From the NCBI GenBank assembly GCA_030668505.1, contig DAOUTV010000099.1, positions 1 through 6,715 on the forward strand: a stretch of DNA of 6,715 bases, given 5' to 3'. Positions 1 through 5,911 of the stretch are shown in pieces. The translations under genes were made by a program, and so were the position numbers. Each line of letters begins with the position of its first letter. Position 1 is the stretch's first letter. Origin of the DNA: Desulfobacterales bacterium (GTDB taxonomy: Bacteria; Desulfobacterota; Desulfobacteria; Desulfobacterales; C00003060). The notes under the pieces are model-generated. The model was not told the DNA's origin. It made no database searches and was given only the letters and a program-made list of their open reading frames with translations.

Positions 1-108
1 CGATTCTTGCATGAGAAGGGCTATATTGAAAGTCCGGCAAAAATCATAGAAGCGATAGGCAAGGTAGAGCCCTATTTCATCGAGGTTTTGAGAAAACAGT
101 TTTCCTGA
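1..108 (+). CDS. 3' end of an unrecognised protein (partial)
   Basis: Frame 1 is open from the left edge to a TGA at 106-108, giving 35 residues. The sequence is charged and amphipathic, with a GYIESPAKIIEAIGK stretch and a VLRKQFS tail, and has no membrane segment or catalytic motif. I do not recognise the family. Its position 90 bp before a zeta-toxin remnant, on the same strand, suggests it belongs to the same accessory island, but that is inference. The 90-bp gap and the AT-rich stretch in it suggest the two genes are separately promoted. The reading frame is inferred from its openness, its plausible composition and a sensible stop position. Confidence 0.5.
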   Translation, partial: RFLHEKGYIESPAKIIEAIGKVEPYFIEVLRKQFS

Positions 109-131
109 AGAAAGAGAGACGAGAGGGTCGC

Positions 132-153
132 ATCTTAAATATTAAATATTCGG
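132..153 (+). promoter_or_regulatory. AT-rich segment upstream of the zeta-toxin gene, possible promoter
   Basis: The stretch around 135-150 contains two tandem AAATATT units in an otherwise GC-balanced region, 50-65 bp upstream of the zeta-toxin start at 199. An AT-rich element here could supply a -10 box or an autoregulatory operator, as toxin-antitoxin loci often have. No convincing -35 hexamer at proper spacing is visible, so this is a location guess only. Confidence 0.2.
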
Positions 154-198
154 AATGGCACGAATGAGACAAATAAGAACTTTTGAATGGAATGAAGC

Positions 199-576
199 AT
201 GAGCGTGAATGGCGTTAAATCACCCACGGTTTACGTGATAGCCGGGCCAAACGGCGCCGGGAAAACCACGTTTGCTAACGAATTCTTACCTGACTTCGTA
301 AATTGTCGCGAGTTCTTGAACGCCGATCTGATCGCTGCCGGATTGTCGCCTTTTGCCCCGGAGACGCAAAACCTGCGAGCAGGGCGGTTGCTTTTGACTC
401 GAATCAAGGAACTGACCGGCGCAAAACAGGACTTCGGTTTTGAAACAACCTTGTCCGGACGGAGCTACGTCCGCCTGCTGAACGAGATGAAGAACGACGG
501 GTATCGGATCTTGCTGTTCTTCCTTCTGTTTCATTCCGGTCTCTTTGAACAAATCAAACGAAGTGTGGAGGCATAG
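199..576 (+). CDS. zeta-toxin family kinase with an internal deletion, probably inactive
   Basis: The 125-aa product starts like chromosomal zeta/PezT-type P-loop kinases, which phosphorylate UDP-N-acetylglucosamine in known members. Residues 11-24 form the first beta strand and Walker A motif GPNGAGKTT (K22). NADLIAAGLSPF (41-52) carries the substrate-binding Asp (D43). DFGFETTLSG (78-87) carries a conserved Glu (E82), and GYRILLFFL (101-109) is the next core strand. Family members usually run to about 190-200 aa. Here the segment that should follow, with the R-rich lid (pattern RV-x-x-GGH-x-VP then RRF), is absent. The frame jumps to LFEQIKRSVEA, which resembles a zeta C-terminus. The simplest reading is an in-frame loss of about 60-70 codons near codons 110-114, removing lid arginines needed for phosphate transfer. 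The ATG at 199 has a weak GGA 7 nt upstream. A genuinely short variant cannot be excluded. Confidence 0.75.
   Translation: MSVNGVKSPTVYVIAGPNGAGKTTFANEFLPDFVNCREFLNADLIAAGLSPFAPETQNLRAGRLLLTRIKELTGAKQDFGFETTLSGRSYVRLLNEMKNDGYRILLFFLLFHSGLFEQIKRSVEA
567..571 (+). promoter_or_regulatory. Shine-Dalgarno site for the zeta-associated small gene
   Basis: GGAGG at 567-571 lies 9 nt before the ATG at 581 and inside the last codons of the zeta gene. It decides the start: the frame is open upstream to a TTG at 545, but only the ATG at 581 has a site at correct spacing. The placement also supports translation of the two genes from one transcript. Confidence 0.65.
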
Positions 577-580
577 ACCT

Positions 581-811
581 ATGAACGAAGAGAAAGACCA
601 ACGTGCGGGTTTGTCATCGAAAGCCGATGCGGCTTTCCGACTGGCCGCAAAGAAAGTCATCGAAAGGGCCAGACAGACCGGCACGCCGGTTGTCGTCTGG
701 GAAGGGGGCCGCGTAAGAGAAATGTTCGGCGACCAGTTTGAGATAACAACGGCACCAATGGAGTTGAGAGAACCCAGGCCCTGGAGAGTTGAGAGGGACG
801 TTATTGACTAG
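581..811 (+). CDS. small zeta-toxin-associated protein, putative antitoxin
   Basis: The predicted 76-aa protein has a charged, helical N-terminus (about residues 12-32, KADAAFRLAAKKVIERARQ), then GTPVVVWEGGRV (35-46) and a divergent acidic/basic tail. A short helix followed by a V-x-V-W-x-x-G-x-V strand is the pattern I associate with small proteins encoded beside environmental zeta toxins, where they are presumed antitoxins. This is recall of a pattern, not a named domain. The gene begins 4 nt after the zeta stop codon and has a good Shine-Dalgarno site, so the two are probably co-transcribed. If the toxin is dead, this gene may be a relic without a partner. The tail after residue 50 looks less typical and could be altered. 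Confidence 0.6.
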   Translation: MNEEKDQRAGLSSKADAAFRLAAKKVIERARQTGTPVVVWEGGRVREMFGDQFEITTAPMELREPRPWRVERDVID

Positions 812-1029
812 GTTGAATAAGTGCGGAAGTAGCCGGACAGCTCGGAGTTTGTATCCGCGGCGAGCCATCTTCAAGGCGATTACAAGGAGAATGAAAGCGT
901 AACTCAAGATAGTCAATGACGTCCCGGTGTGTACCTCGTAGCCGGTCCCGGTCTTCCGCCTAAGCCGTTCACCTAGGGGAAAATTCGTTCAGGCAACTAT
1001 CGTTCATGTTCTCGTAACCCGTTGAACTC
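812..1029. other. 218-bp gap without a recognisable gene
   Basis: Read on both strands, this stretch shows only short open frames, no convincing ribosome binding site, no tRNA-like fold and no strong terminator. It joins two degraded accessory loci, so it is probably leftover DNA from past insertions and deletions. Confidence 0.5.
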
Positions 1030-1293
1030 TTACACAATAAATAGCAGGAGTGAAAGCGGTTTCTTATTACTTCGCACTTCGGGGGAATGGGAGAGGATCA
1101 GCTTTTTCCCGACCTTGATCCCCTTAAATTGCTTCCTACCTTTGCCTTTGCCCCCTATCTCAACAACCACGGCTTCATCTCCCTGTTCTACCAGGAAGTC
1201 AGGAGTCTTGGCTCCTCGCTTGGTCTTTAAGTAATGAAACTGGTAGCCTTTCATTATGTTCAATTCTTTGACAAAGTAGCATCCTTTTGGCAA
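1030..1293 (-). pseudogene. C-terminal remnant of an AAA ATPase with a DUF4143-like C-terminal domain
   Basis: The 87-codon frame contains HYLKTKRGAKTPDFLVE (about residues 20-36), VVVEIGGKGKGRKQFKGI (about 42-59) and a KKLILSHS strand. This matches the PD-(D/E)xK-like C-terminal domain (DUF4143) of a large family of about 400-aa ATPases found in defence and mobile regions. The whole N-terminal ATPase with Walker A and B motifs is missing. In frame, a TAG lies three codons before the first TTG (1291-1293), so the frame is cut at its 5' end. The only internal ATG, at 1252-1254, lacks a good ribosome binding site and would give 74 aa. The TAA stop is at 1030-1032. It lies divergent to comEC and ends about 100 bp from it. 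The likely origin is deletion of the 5' three-quarters of the gene. The family call rests on motifs I recall, not on a search. Confidence 0.6.
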
Positions 1294-1325
1294 ATTATTC
1301 TACAGAATGGTATACATTTTATTTA

Positions 1326-1350
1326 ATTGGTATCCAAATTGTTATCCCAA
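1326..1350. repeat. imperfect tandem 12/13-mer in the comEC upstream region
   Basis: ATTGGTATCCAA (1326-1337) is followed directly by ATTGTTATCCCAA (1338-1350). The first unit contains the inverted repeat TTGG-TAT-CCAA, and another GGTAT occurs at 1309-1313. Tandem copies 40-65 bp upstream of a start codon could be an operator, but no known regulator site is recognised. The region 1294-1389 is clearly more AT-rich than the coding DNA on either side. Confidence 0.3.
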
Positions 1351-1389
1351 AGCTTGCCATTGAGCAGCGAAAATTAAGCCTATATCTAT

Positions 1390-3834
1390 ATGACCCCAAA
1401 GATTTATGACAGGCCCCTGATCCCCCTGTTGTTGGCCCTCATGACCGGAATTGTGGTGGGGCTTTGGCTGCCGAACCTTTCCGGGGTGTCTCTTGCCGTC
1501 GGCCTTGCCTTCCTGTTTTCCCTTCTCTTTTTCTGGAAAGGGCAAAAGGTCTTCTTGCTGCCCCTTTTTCTCTTTTTCACTCTTGGCTACTGGAGCCTGC
1601 AAAGCTGGGTCTCTCCACGACTTCCGGCAAACCACGTATCCCATTTTATTGACGGTAGACCCTGGCATATTATCGGTACAGTAGATGGCGATCCAGAACG
1701 ATTCCCTGACCGAACCCGTCTTGTGCTGAAGGCAGAATCCTTGGCAAGGAAGGGCGTTTTCCACAAGGTGAGCGGTGCCGTAAGGGTGACAATCCGGGAG
1801 CCTGTAGCCAGTCTGCGCTCGGGGGACAGGGTGGCGTGTCTTGCAAAGCTCAAAGAAATCCATAACTTCAACAACCCGGGTGGCTTTAATTACCGTCGGT
1901 ATCTGGCCTTTCGAGGAATATATGCCTCTGCATCTGTTTCCATGGAAAGCTTCGTCATTAGACTGCATCCTGGAAAGACCTACCGGCTGGGCCATGCCAT
2001 AGACCACTCGAGACGGGCTGTGTCCTGCCTGATTGACAAGGCCACCCCAGAAGACCCGGGAGAGGCAAGGGGCATCATAAAGGCACTTCTTATCGGCGAT
2101 CGAAGCGAGGTCTCTCGGGAGATTAGAGATGTTTTCAACCGGATCGGAACTGCCCATCTGCTGGCCATCTCGGGGTTGCACATAGGTATTGTGGCCACCC
2201 TTGCCTTTATGGGCTTTCGATTTGTCCTGGCCCGATCCCAAAGGGTTCTCCTGGCTGCGTGGCCTGCAAAGGGTGCAGCCCTCTTGAGTCTGTTTCCCGT
2301 TCTCTTTTACGGCCTTTTGGCCGGGATGTCCCCTGCCACCCAGAGAGCTGTTATCATGGTGATGGTCTTCTTGATGGCCTTGCTATTCGAACGGGAACGA
2401 GACACCATCAACACCCTGGCCTTGGCAGCCCTTGTGATCCTGGTCATAAGCCCCACGGCTCTGTTTGAAATCTCTTTTCAACTCTCATTTACTGCCGTAT
2501 TTGCCATCCTCTACATACTGAAGCACCTTCCCTTTGTTGTTAAACTCAGGAGTGGCCCTCCCAAAGTCTACAAAAGGCCGGCCCTTTTTCTCTTTGTTTC
2601 CGCAGCCGCCATCCTGGGTACCCTTCCTATAACTCTTTATTATTTCAATCAAACATCACTCATCGGGATTTTGACCAATTGCGTTATGGTGCCTTTGATT
2701 GGATTCCTGGTCGTGCCGCTGGGGCTGCTGGCTGTTTTGTTTTTGCCTGTTGCTCCAACCGTAGCACTGTTGATCATGAAAGGGGCAACAGTAACCCTCG
2801 AAGGGTGTCTGGGTCTGGCCGTTTTCTTTTCAAAATGGCCGTTTGCTGCCGTCAGGACCGTAACCCCTACCTTGATCGAGATTGGACTCTACTATGCCCT
2901 GGCATGGGTTCTCTTTAACTGGAGGCGGACCCGCCGGGCAAGGCCCCTGCTGATTGGCCTTGCAATAGTCGCTTTGGCAGACGTGGGCTACTGGGTCAAC
3001 GAGCGGTACGGCCGTGATGAATTGAGGATGACAGTAATTGATGTTGGGCAGGGGAGTTCCGCCCTCATGGAACTTCCAGGAGGTCCCTGTATACTGGTAG
3101 ATGGCGGAGGGTTTTACGACAACCGTTTTGATGTAGGGGCTTGGGTGGTGGGGCCTTTTTTGTGGAAGAGAAAGATTGCCACCGTGGAAATCCTTGTGCT
3201 TTCTCATCCAAATTCGGACCACTTGAATGGGCTCTTGTTTATTGCCAGGCACTTCAATGTGCGGGAAGTGTGGATGAATCAAGAGTATGTGCCTAACAAG
3301 CAGTACCAAGACTTTCTGGACATTATATCACAAAAAGATATCCGCATTGTCGGACTAGAAGAACTCTTAACACCGAAAACGATCAACGGGGTTCGATTCC
3401 AGGTCCTTTATCCCCCTGAAGACTTCCTGGAACGGAAAACCAAAGACTTCTGGCGCACTCTAAACAACAACTGCCTTGTCTTAAAGGTCTTATTTGACAA
3501 AGTGTCATTTCTCCTGACCGGAGACATTGAGGCTGAGGCAGAAAAGGAACTAACATCCCTGGCCTGCACTAACCTTAAGAGCAACGTACTCTTGGTCCCT
3601 CACCACGGGAGTCGGGGGTCAAGCACCCCTGAGTTTCTGAGATGCGTCGATCCTGACATGGGTGTAATATCATCCGGATGGAAGAATATATTCGGATTTC
3701 CCCATCAGAAGACTCTCGATCGTTACCAGGCTCGGGGATGTCAGATATTTCGTACTGATCGTCAGGGCGCCATTACCATAACCACAGACGGCACGCAACT
3801 AGCTGTGAAGCCGTTCGTGGAGCCGTCTTCATAG
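1390..3834 (+). CDS. comEC: ComEC/Rec2 DNA-internalisation channel protein
   Basis: ComEC is the inner-membrane channel through which one strand of transforming DNA enters the cytoplasm. The 814-aa product has the full domain order. Hydrophobic segments occupy about 11-71. A soluble OB-fold-like DUF4131 region (about 90-185) includes GTVDGDPERFPDRTRLVL and NNPGGFNYRRYL. The Competence domain (about 225-535) includes LLIGDRSEVS, the hallmark GTAHLLAISGLHIG (253-266) and LLAGMSPATQRA, with about ten membrane helices. A C-terminal metallo-beta-lactamase-like domain (about 545-800) has DVGQGSS (551-557), DGGG (571-574), SHPNSDH (605-611), LTGDIE (709-714), VPHHGS (736-741) and GFPH (769-772). Length fits the family (about 750-850 aa). 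ATG 1390 follows an in-frame TAA at 1375-1377, so no longer start exists, although its Shine-Dalgarno site is poor. The metal-site motif reads HxNxDH rather than HxDxDH or HxHxDH. No other competence gene is in the window. Confidence 0.96.
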   Translation: MTPKIYDRPLIPLLLALMTGIVVGLWLPNLSGVSLAVGLAFLFSLLFFWKGQKVFLLPLFLFFTLGYWSLQSWVSPRLPANHVSHFIDGRPWHIIGTVDGDPERFPDRTRLVLKAESLARKGVFHKVSGAVRVTIREPVASLRSGDRVACLAKLKEIHNFNNPGGFNYRRYLAFRGIYASASVSMESFVIRLHPGKTYRLGHAIDHSRRAVSCLIDKATPEDPGEARGIIKALLIGDRSEVSREIRDVFNRIGTAHLLAISGLHIGIVATLAFMGFRFVLARSQRVLLAAWPAKGAALLSLFPVLFYGLLAGMSPATQRAVIMVMVFLMALLFERERDTINTLALAALVILVISPTALFEISFQLSFTAVFAILYILKHLPFVVKLRSGPPKVYKRPALFLFVSAAAILGTLPITLYYFNQTSLIGILTNCVMVPLIGFLVVPLGLLAVLFLPVAPTVALLIMKGATVTLEGCLGLAVFFSKWPFAAVRTVTPTLIEIGLYYALAWVLFNWRRTRRARPLLIGLAIVALADVGYWVNERYGRDELRMTVIDVGQGSSALMELPGGPCILVDGGGFYDNRFDVGAWVVGPFLWKRKIATVEILVLSHPNSDHLNGLLFIARHFNVREVWMNQEYVPNKQYQDFLDIISQKDIRIVGLEELLTPKTINGVRFQVLYPPEDFLERKTKDFWRTLNNNCLVLKVLFDKVSFLLTGDIEAEAEKELTSLACTNLKSNVLLVPHHGSRGSSTPEFLRCVDPDMGVISSGWKNIFGFPHQKTLDRYQARGCQIFRTDRQGAITITTDGTQLAVKPFVEPSS

Positions 3835-3842
3835 GCTTAACT

Positions 3843-3865
3843 CTTGAAATTTATATCAAGTTTTT
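3843..3865 (+). terminator. weak intrinsic terminator after comEC
   Basis: CTTGA (3843-3847) pairs with TCAAG (3856-3860) across an 8-nt AT loop and is followed directly by five T residues (3861-3865), starting 9 nt after the comEC stop. The stem is short and AT-rich, but location and T-run fit termination of comEC transcription before the convergent gene. Confidence 0.45.
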
Positions 3866-3869
3866 GTAA

Positions 3870-3884
3870 TCCGCCGGAGGCGGA
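3870..3884. repeat. 15-nt GC palindrome TCCGCCGGAGGCGGA
   Basis: Perfect 6-bp arms TCCGCC (3870-3875) and GGCGGA (3879-3884) flank a GGA loop. It is GC-rich inside an AT-rich intergenic stretch between convergent genes. The same short palindrome is, from memory, a common dispersed intergenic element in several bacterial lineages. It could serve as a bidirectional transcription barrier or be a REP-like unit. Confidence 0.45.
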
Positions 3885-4067
3885 CAGGAGATAAGCAGAT
3901 ACAGGATACTGAAGAAAATTGAGAACGCCCTTTTCTTATCTATGCATCATCAAGGATCGAGCATCCAGCATCGCGGAGCCTCTTAAGCCCGCCCTGGCGC
4001 ATATTTCATGTATTCAAAGACATAGCCAGATAACCCGGTCTGGGCCAGGGTTTGAGGCGAAGCTTCA
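3885..4067. other. intergenic spacer between convergent comEC and the acyl-CoA dehydrogenase gene
   Basis: No gene is visible. Around 3958-3974 there is a short GAGCATCCAGCATC near-duplication (GAGCATC then CAGCATC). Around 4032-4052, AACCC and GGGTT can pair, with extra GG/CC pairing inside. This could form a structure in the 3' region of the minus-strand gene but lacks a following U-run on that strand. Confidence 0.4.
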
Positions 4068-5219
4068 CTAGAACGCACCGATCAGCCGTGCGATTACAAT
4101 GCGCAAGATTTCCGAGGTTCCTTCACCGATCTCCAAGAGTTTCTGGTCACGATAAAACCGTTCCACATCATATTCTTTCATGAGGCCGTAGCCGCCGTGA
4201 AGCTGTATCGCATGATTGGCCACCCTGCTCATGACCTCGGAACAGTAAAGTTTTGCCATGGCACCCTCTTTGGTGAAGGGCTTTTTTTGGTCCCTGAGCC
4301 AGCACGCCCTGTAGAGGAGCAGCCGGGCGCTCTCGATCTCCATGGCCATGTCAGCCAGCTTGAAAGCATTGGCCTGAAAGGATGATATAGATCGTCCAAA
4401 CTGGACACGCTCTTTGGCGTACTTCATGGCCATATCGTAGCAGCCCTGTGCGCCGCCTAAGCCCATAGCGCCAATACTAAGACGACCTCCGTCCAGGGTG
4501 GCCAACATTTGATGAAAGCCTTGTCCGCGACCTCCTAGAAGATTTTTTTTGGGAACCCGACAATTTTCAAAATGCAAGGTACTTGTATTTGAGGCTCGCC
4601 ACATCATCTTGCCATGCATCGGTTTTGCCGTGTAACCTGGTGCGCCGGATTCGACCAGGAAACAGCTAAGTTCATTACGTCCATCATCTAGTTTGCCGGT
4701 AACAGCCATTACGGTAACGCCGCCGGAGATGTCTGTGGAAGCATTGGTGATAAAGATTTTGCTTCCGTTAATGATCCAGGTATCGCCGTCAAGGATCGCA
4801 TGGGTGTGGCAGGCTGCAGCATCCGATCCGGCATCCGGTTCTGTAAGGCCAAAGGCCCAAATGAACTCTCCGGTGCAAAGCTTTGGGAGATATTTCTTTT
4901 TTTGCTCTTCGGTGCCAAAATAATAGATAGGGCCGATGCCTAGGGAGTTGCCCGCAGCCACGGTAGCGGCCTGGGAGGCATCTATCCTTGCTAGTTCTTC
5001 CACGGCTATGATATAAGAAAGATAGTCAAGCTCTTGGCCGCCGTATTGCTCGGACACAAATGTTCCAAAGAGCCCCAATTCGCCCATGGTCTTGGTCAAT
5101 TCATAAGAAAACGCTTCGGTTTCGTCCAATTTTTGGGCAACCGGCCTGATCTCTTTCTCGGCAAAAGCTCGTACCGAGTCCCTTAGAATCTTCTGTTCCA
5201 TGGATAGTGAAAAGTTCAT
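4068..5219 (-). CDS. acyl-CoA dehydrogenase
   Basis: This FAD flavoenzyme catalyses alpha,beta-dehydrogenation of an acyl-CoA, passing electrons to electron-transfer flavoprotein. The 383-aa length is typical. The N-terminal helical domain spans about 1-118. The beta domain carries the FAD-binding FGLTEPDAGSD (123-133) and NGSKIFITNA (151-160). The C-terminal helical domain carries RVQFGR (271-276), QLHGGYG (339-345) and GEGTSEILR (365-373). E366 matches the catalytic base of short- and medium-chain enzymes. Substrate is not readable from motifs: short-chain, branched-chain or aromatic-pathway acyl-CoAs are all possible, and the overall look is closest to butyryl-CoA/short-chain types. ATG at 5217-5219 has a strong ribosome site. 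The gene stands alone in the window, convergent with comEC. No etfAB, thiolase or hydratase is adjacent. Confidence 0.95.
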   Translation of the reverse strand: MNFSLSMEQKILRDSVRAFAEKEIRPVAQKLDETEAFSYELTKTMGELGLFGTFVSEQYGGQELDYLSYIIAVEELARIDASQAATVAAGNSLGIGPIYYFGTEEQKKKYLPKLCTGEFIWAFGLTEPDAGSDAAACHTHAILDGDTWIINGSKIFITNASTDISGGVTVMAVTGKLDDGRNELSCFLVESGAPGYTAKPMHGKMMWRASNTSTLHFENCRVPKKNLLGGRGQGFHQMLATLDGGRLSIGAMGLGGAQGCYDMAMKYAKERVQFGRSISSFQANAFKLADMAMEIESARLLLYRACWLRDQKKPFTKEGAMAKLYCSEVMSRVANHAIQLHGGYGLMKEYDVERFYRDQKLLEIGEGTSEILRIVIARLIGAF

Positions 5220-5222
5220 CAG

Positions 5223-5230
5223 CCACCTCT
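5223..5230 (-). promoter_or_regulatory. Shine-Dalgarno site of the acyl-CoA dehydrogenase gene
   Basis: On the minus strand AGAGGTGG (5230 to 5223) lies 3 nt before the ATG, with its GAGG core 6 nt away. This fixes the start and suggests efficient translation, in contrast to comEC. Confidence 0.75.
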
Positions 5231-5262
5231 TTTAGCAATGATTTTACTGACTTTCGCCAGAA

Positions 5263-5279
5263 TGCCCCGTGCGGGGGCA
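5263..5279. repeat. GC-rich hairpin in the acyl-CoA dehydrogenase leader
   Basis: TGCCCC (5263-5268) pairs perfectly with GGGGCA (5274-5279) around a 5-nt loop. It lies 44 bp upstream of the minus-strand start codon, between the start and the inverted 117-bp repeat. It could be a 5' UTR structure or the outermost stem of that repeat. There is no T-run on either side, so it is not an ordinary intrinsic terminator. Confidence 0.45.
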
Positions 5280-5287
5280 CAGGGAGG

Positions 5288-5404
5288 CTTCGGTACTCCT
5301 CCGCGCAACCCCTTGTTTTCCTTGACCTTGCGGAAAATTGCTCATTTCTGAATTGGAAACTTACGCTTGTGCCCATTGAGTTTTTATGATTCATGAATGG
5401 GCAC
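5288..5404 (-). repeat. 117-bp intergenic repeat, copy 1 (inverted)
   Basis: Read on the minus strand from 5404 to 5288, this matches 6544-6659 with about five differences and a one-base indel. Over the inner 90 bases (5291-5380) there are only two substitutions. One end is a hairpin with arms GTGCCCATT / AATGGGCAC (5370-5378 and 5396-5404, 9 bp). The other end runs into a GGAGG/CCTCC stem-loop (5283-5287 with 5298-5302). No convincing gene lies in it. Open frames across it are short or have no gene-like features. It sits upstream of the acyl-CoA dehydrogenase gene and may displace or supply its promoter. Confidence 0.85.
5370..5404. repeat. 9-bp hairpin at the end of repeat copy 1
   Basis: GTGCCCATT (5370-5378) pairs with AATGGGCAC (5396-5404) around a 17-nt loop. 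The counterpart in copy 2 keeps 8 pairs (6544-6551 with 6572-6579), and the arm sequences are unchanged while the loop differs. The terminal stem therefore seems to be a defined part of the repeat. Confidence 0.6.
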
Positions 5405-5474
5405 CAAATAGGAACAAGGAGCGAGCAACCAGTATCGTTTTCTTGGGCACAGCCTATCCTATGGCCATAAAATT

Positions 5475-5639
5475 GAGACCTTTGCAAAACTGTCATTTTT
5501 TCGTGATGCGGTGTCAGGCTTCGAATTTTAATCCTCGAAATACATAATGTATTCCTCCGGTTGCACGAAGTGAAGCGTCAGCGCTATATTTTTGCCTTCC
5601 TTACCTGACAAAAAAAATGTCGCGTTTTTCAAAGGTCTC
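5475..5639. mobile_element. 165-bp MITE-like element with 16-bp terminal inverted repeats and 5-bp target duplication
   Basis: The ends are GAGACCTTTGCAAAAC (5475-5490) and, read inward on the other strand, GAGACCTTTGAAAAAC (5639 to 5624): 15 of 16 match. Both ends are flanked by AAATT (5470-5474 and 5640-5644), a plausible target-site duplication. A second pair of arms, TGTCAGG / CCTGACA, lies at 5512-5518 and 5604-5610, and a 15-nt palindrome sits at 5539-5553. The element is too short for a transposase, so it would be moved in trans by a DDE transposase with matching ends. The donor IS family cannot be named from here. Confidence 0.8.
5539..5553. repeat. internal palindrome of the MITE-like element
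   Basis: AATACAT and ATGTATT form a perfect 7-bp inverted repeat around a single A in the middle of the element. It adds to the hairpin character of the 165-bp unit. Confidence 0.5.
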
Positions 5640-5761
5640 AAATTATTAGGTAAAAATAGAGTTTTCTATGCCGTGGAGTTAAGTAACAGAATCGGGAAAT
5701 GTCGTCAACTGTGCAGTAAAAAGAAACTTGAGGCTAAAGGGAATATCATGATTTTTAACTT

Positions 5762-5911
5762 TTGAAGGCTTGGCAAGAAGAATGGCAGAGATATAAAAAG
5801 AATTTTCAAGAAAATAGAAGCAATAATGCCATAAAAGATACTTTACGGCCTAATATCCTAACTATCCTTCTTCAACAGGAGTTGCTATTGCATTTGTATG
5901 ATATTAAATAA
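5762..5911 (+). CDS. doubtful 49-aa small protein or gene remnant
   Basis: An open frame directly after a stop runs from TTG 5762 to TAA 5909-5911. It would encode a polar helix with tryptophans (KAWQEEWQRYKKNFQE), then a hydrophobic segment rich in Leu (NILTILLQQELLLHLYDIK). No ATG start, no clear ribosome site and no family match are seen, and the AT-rich composition alone yields Lys/Asn/Leu codons. The case for it is that an intrinsic terminator begins 44 nt after its stop. It may be the 3' tail of a gene whose front was lost. Confidence 0.2.
   Translation: MKAWQEEWQRYKKNFQENRSNNAIKDTLRPNILTILLQQELLLHLYDIK
5882..5910 (+). promoter_or_regulatory. possible sigma-70-type promoter upstream of tRNA-Thr
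   Basis: TTGCTA (5882-5887), a 17-bp spacer and TAAATA (5905-5910) give a passable -35/-10 pair. Transcription would start near 5917 and cross the terminator at 5955-5989 before reaching tRNA-Thr. No better promoter is visible between that terminator and the tRNA. In an AT-rich stretch such matches are common, so confidence is low. Confidence 0.25.

Noticed and set aside
155..202. 15-codon frame overlapping the zeta start (ATGA), ending RTFEWNEA, reminiscent of a BrnT toxin N-terminus
   Set aside because: Too short to judge, no ribosome site, and the resemblance covers only a few residues. At most it is a fragment.
286..916. Minus-strand open frames of 132 and 100 codons opposite the toxin genes
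   Set aside because: They are antisense to recognisable plus-strand proteins, contain no known motif and have no ribosome sites.
1342..2241. 299-codon minus-strand frame opposite the comEC 5' half
   Set aside because: It lies fully antisense to a clear comEC coding sequence and its translation is rich in Gly, Lys and Gln without domain features.
5405..5474. Possible third copy of the 117-bp repeat, suggested by another GGGCAC at 5455-5460
   Set aside because: Only the six-base motif matches. The surrounding sequence does not align with the repeat.
5101..5496. 131-codon minus-strand frame spanning repeat copy 1 and the start of the acyl-CoA dehydrogenase gene
   Set aside because: It overlaps the well supported dehydrogenase N-terminus in another frame and the remainder is repeat sequence. 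No family features are seen.
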